A stretch of 64,000 nt of DNA, taken from positions 372,001 to 436,000 of the forward strand of contig NZ_JAKRWM010000002.1 in NCBI RefSeq assembly GCF_022352055.1. Reading direction: 5' to 3'. This DNA comes from Cohnella mopanensis (lineage in GTDB: Bacteria > Bacillota > Bacilli > Paenibacillales > Paenibacillaceae). The notes beneath the pieces are model-generated. The model was not told the origin of the DNA and made no database searches. It worked only from the letters and a program-made list of their open reading frames with translations. Of this stretch, positions 62,651 through 64,000 are shown in pieces (the first letter of the stretch is position 1; every line of letters starts with the position of its first letter). A program made the position numbers and the translations under genes.

Positions 62651-63943
62651 TTGAAGCGAAATTCAGTAGTTGCCGGTTGGCTTTCGGTATTGTGTGCCGG
62701 ACTGGGACAATGGTATAACCGGCAATACGCGAAAGGCTTGCTGTTTGTTCTTATTCACGCGACTGGAATTTATTTCATCTCGACGATATTGTTTTCGAAA
62801 ATTAAAGGGCTCATTACCCTTGGCGAACAAGGTCAGCATCTAGAAAAAGTAGGAAAAATATTCAAGAACGTTCCGGGAGACCACTCCATTTTCATGATGA
62901 TTCACGGAGTACTTTCCGTCATTCTAGTGGGTCTGTATATCGTGTTCTATATTTTGAATATTCGCGATGCCGTAGCTGTGGGCCGTAAACGGGACAGCGG
63001 CAGTGCTGTGAAGGGATTAAACAACGATATTTTCCCTTGGACGCTTCTGGCGCTTCCGATTATCGGAGTGCTGTTCTTCACAATCATGCCTATCGTGTTT
63101 ACTTCGTTGCTCGCATTTACCAACTACGCTTCGCCCAATCATATACCGCCGAAAAATTTGGTGGACTGGGTCGGGTTTGACACCTTTAACAAACTGTTTA
63201 ACATGAATGTCTGGGCCGATACCTTTACGGGTGTCCTGACCTGGACGATTATCTGGGCAGTTTTAGCTACCGTTACCTGTTACTTCGGAGGCATTCTGGT
63301 TGCATTGCTCATCAATCAACAGGGAATCAAGATGAAGGGCTTCTGGAGAATGCTGTTTATTATTCCATATGCTATTCCTCAATTTGTTTCTTTGCTGATT
63401 ATGAGAAATATGCTGAATGAGAAATTCGGGCCGATCAACCAATACTTCAGATACTTCGGCTTGGAAGGGTTGCCGTGGCTGAATGATCCGTTTTGGGCCA
63501 AAGTATCCGTTATCGTCGTTAATATGTGGATCGGAATACCGGTTTCGATGGTTCTCGTAATGGGAATCTTGACGACGATCCCGAAAGATTTGTACGAGGC
63601 TGCGGACGTAGATGGAGCATCCCCATGGATGAAATTCCGCAATATCACGATGCCGTATGTCCTTTTTGCGACAGCGCCGATCTTGATTACGCAGTTCGCG
63701 GGCAATATCAACAGCTTTAACGTAATCTTCCTTCTAACTAGCGGTAATCCTGCGACGATGAAATACAACAACGCTGGACAGACCGATCTTCTAGTGACCT
63801 GGTTGTATAAGCTGACGCTCGATTTCAACCAGTACAATATCGCTGCCGCCGTGGCGATTCTGCTATTCCTAATCATCGCTGTAATGTCGGTTCTGTTATA
63901 TAGCAGAACTAGATCGTTCAAGGAGGAGGACATGATCCAATGA
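62651..63943 (+). CDS. mdxF: Maltodextrin ABC permease (MdxF/MalF-like)
   Basis: Membrane subunit of 430 residues, longer than the usual 300 because of an N-terminal part with GLGQWYNRQYAKGLLFVLIH and two extra membrane segments, as in MalF of other bacilli. The EAA loop is EAADVDGASPWMKFRNITMP. The TTG at 62651 follows AAAGGAG (62634-62640); an ATG at 62624 lies before that site and is less likely. It overlaps the next permease by 4 bases. Confidence 0.9.
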   Translation: MKRNSVVAGWLSVLCAGLGQWYNRQYAKGLLFVLIHATGIYFISTILFSKIKGLITLGEQGQHLEKVGKIFKNVPGDHSIFMMIHGVLSVILVGLYIVFYILNIRDAVAVGRKRDSGSAVKGLNNDIFPWTLLALPIIGVLFFTIMPIVFTSLLAFTNYASPNHIPPKNLVDWVGFDTFNKLFNMNVWADTFTGVLTWTIIWAVLATVTCYFGGILVALLINQQGIKMKGFWRMLFIIPYAIPQFVSLLIMRNMLNEKFGPINQYFRYFGLEGLPWLNDPFWAKVSVIVVNMWIGIPVSMVLVMGILTTIPKDLYEAADVDGASPWMKFRNITMPYVLFATAPILITQFAGNINSFNVIFLLTSGNPATMKYNNAGQTDLLVTWLYKLTLDFNQYNIAAAVAILLFLIIAVMSVLLYSRTRSFKEEDMIQ

Positions 63944-64000
63944 AACCGCGTATACTCTTCAGCTACCTATTGTTGATCTTGATAGCGATCGCGTGCGTGT
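63940..64000 (+). CDS. mdxG: Maltodextrin ABC permease (MdxG/MalG-like), cut by window end
   Basis: The first 20 codons of a protein starting MKPRILFSYLLLILIAI, a hydrophobic first membrane segment. The ATG overlaps the stop of the first permease (ATGA), and AGGAGGAGG stands 10 bases upstream. Assignment rests on position and this segment only. Confidence 0.75.
   Translation, partial: MKPRILFSYLLLILIAIACV

Overview
The window looks like chromosomal DNA of a spore-forming, soil-type Firmicute of the Paenibacillaceae (Paenibacillus/Cohnella-like). The evidence is Bacillus-type ribosome binding sites (AGGAGG/GGTGAT), frequent GTG and TTG starts, the sporulation gene yhbH, class Ib nrdIEF with NrdR boxes, a DbpA/YxiN-type helicase, and above all repeated YesM/YesN-type two-component systems next to CUT1 sugar ABC importers that lack ATPase genes. 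No rRNA, tRNA, CRISPR array, prophage or complete insertion sequence was seen. Almost all of the window is ordinary dense coding sequence on both strands.

Layout. 1-335: six and a half tandem 51-bp units, each holding an inverted repeat. 614-8521: sensor kinase, response regulator, sugar-binding lipoprotein, an unrecognised TIM-barrel-like protein, two permeases and a FAD-dependent oxidoreductase, probably uptake and oxidation of an unidentified carbohydrate. 8680-10128: DEAD-box helicase DbpA. 10239-14987: Fur-box-controlled siderophore uptake (binding protein and two FecCD permeases) with a Btr-like AraC regulator. 15041-18003: divergent AraC regulator and GH127 beta-L-arabinofuranosidase. 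18054-18173: terminator plus a decayed piece of a second yhbH. 18180-29560: peptidoglycan-sugar salvage (GNAT, NagZ, MurQ, MurR-like regulator, LplABC-type importer, AnmK, NamZ, MurNAc/GlcNAc kinase). 29557-33238: FadR-type regulator and GlcD/GlcF glycolate oxidase. 33319-39064: YhbH, SbcD, SbcC. 39217-49554: second YesN/YesM-type pair with a membrane-tethered sugar-binding protein, two lipoproteins, two permeases and an MFS transporter. 49568-52440: two small membrane proteins and a GGDEF/EAL protein. 52586-56113: NrdR-box promoter and nrdIEF. 56182-59475: an unrecognised protein, a DUF1805 protein and mtnK-mtnA. 59757-64000: LacI regulator and the start of a maltodextrin importer operon that runs off the right edge.

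How the genes work together. The most interesting region is 18180-29560. It carries the enzymes to take cell-wall sugars from an ABC importer to central metabolism: NamZ and NagZ cut MurNAc- and GlcNAc-linked sugars, AnmK and a BadF-type kinase phosphorylate MurNAc sugars, and MurQ removes the lactyl ether. Unlike the Bacillus subtilis pathway as known, neither NamZ nor NagZ shows a signal peptide and an ABC importer takes the place of the MurP phosphotransferase, so the cutting steps are inferred to be cytoplasmic. Palindromes of the form TGAAA-N5-TTTCA at the importer and anmK promoters are candidate operators for the divergent RpiR/MurR-like regulator. A second theme is that all five solute-binding-protein genes that head an importer operon are followed by a strong intercistronic hairpin without a clear U-tract, fitting higher expression of binding protein than permease.
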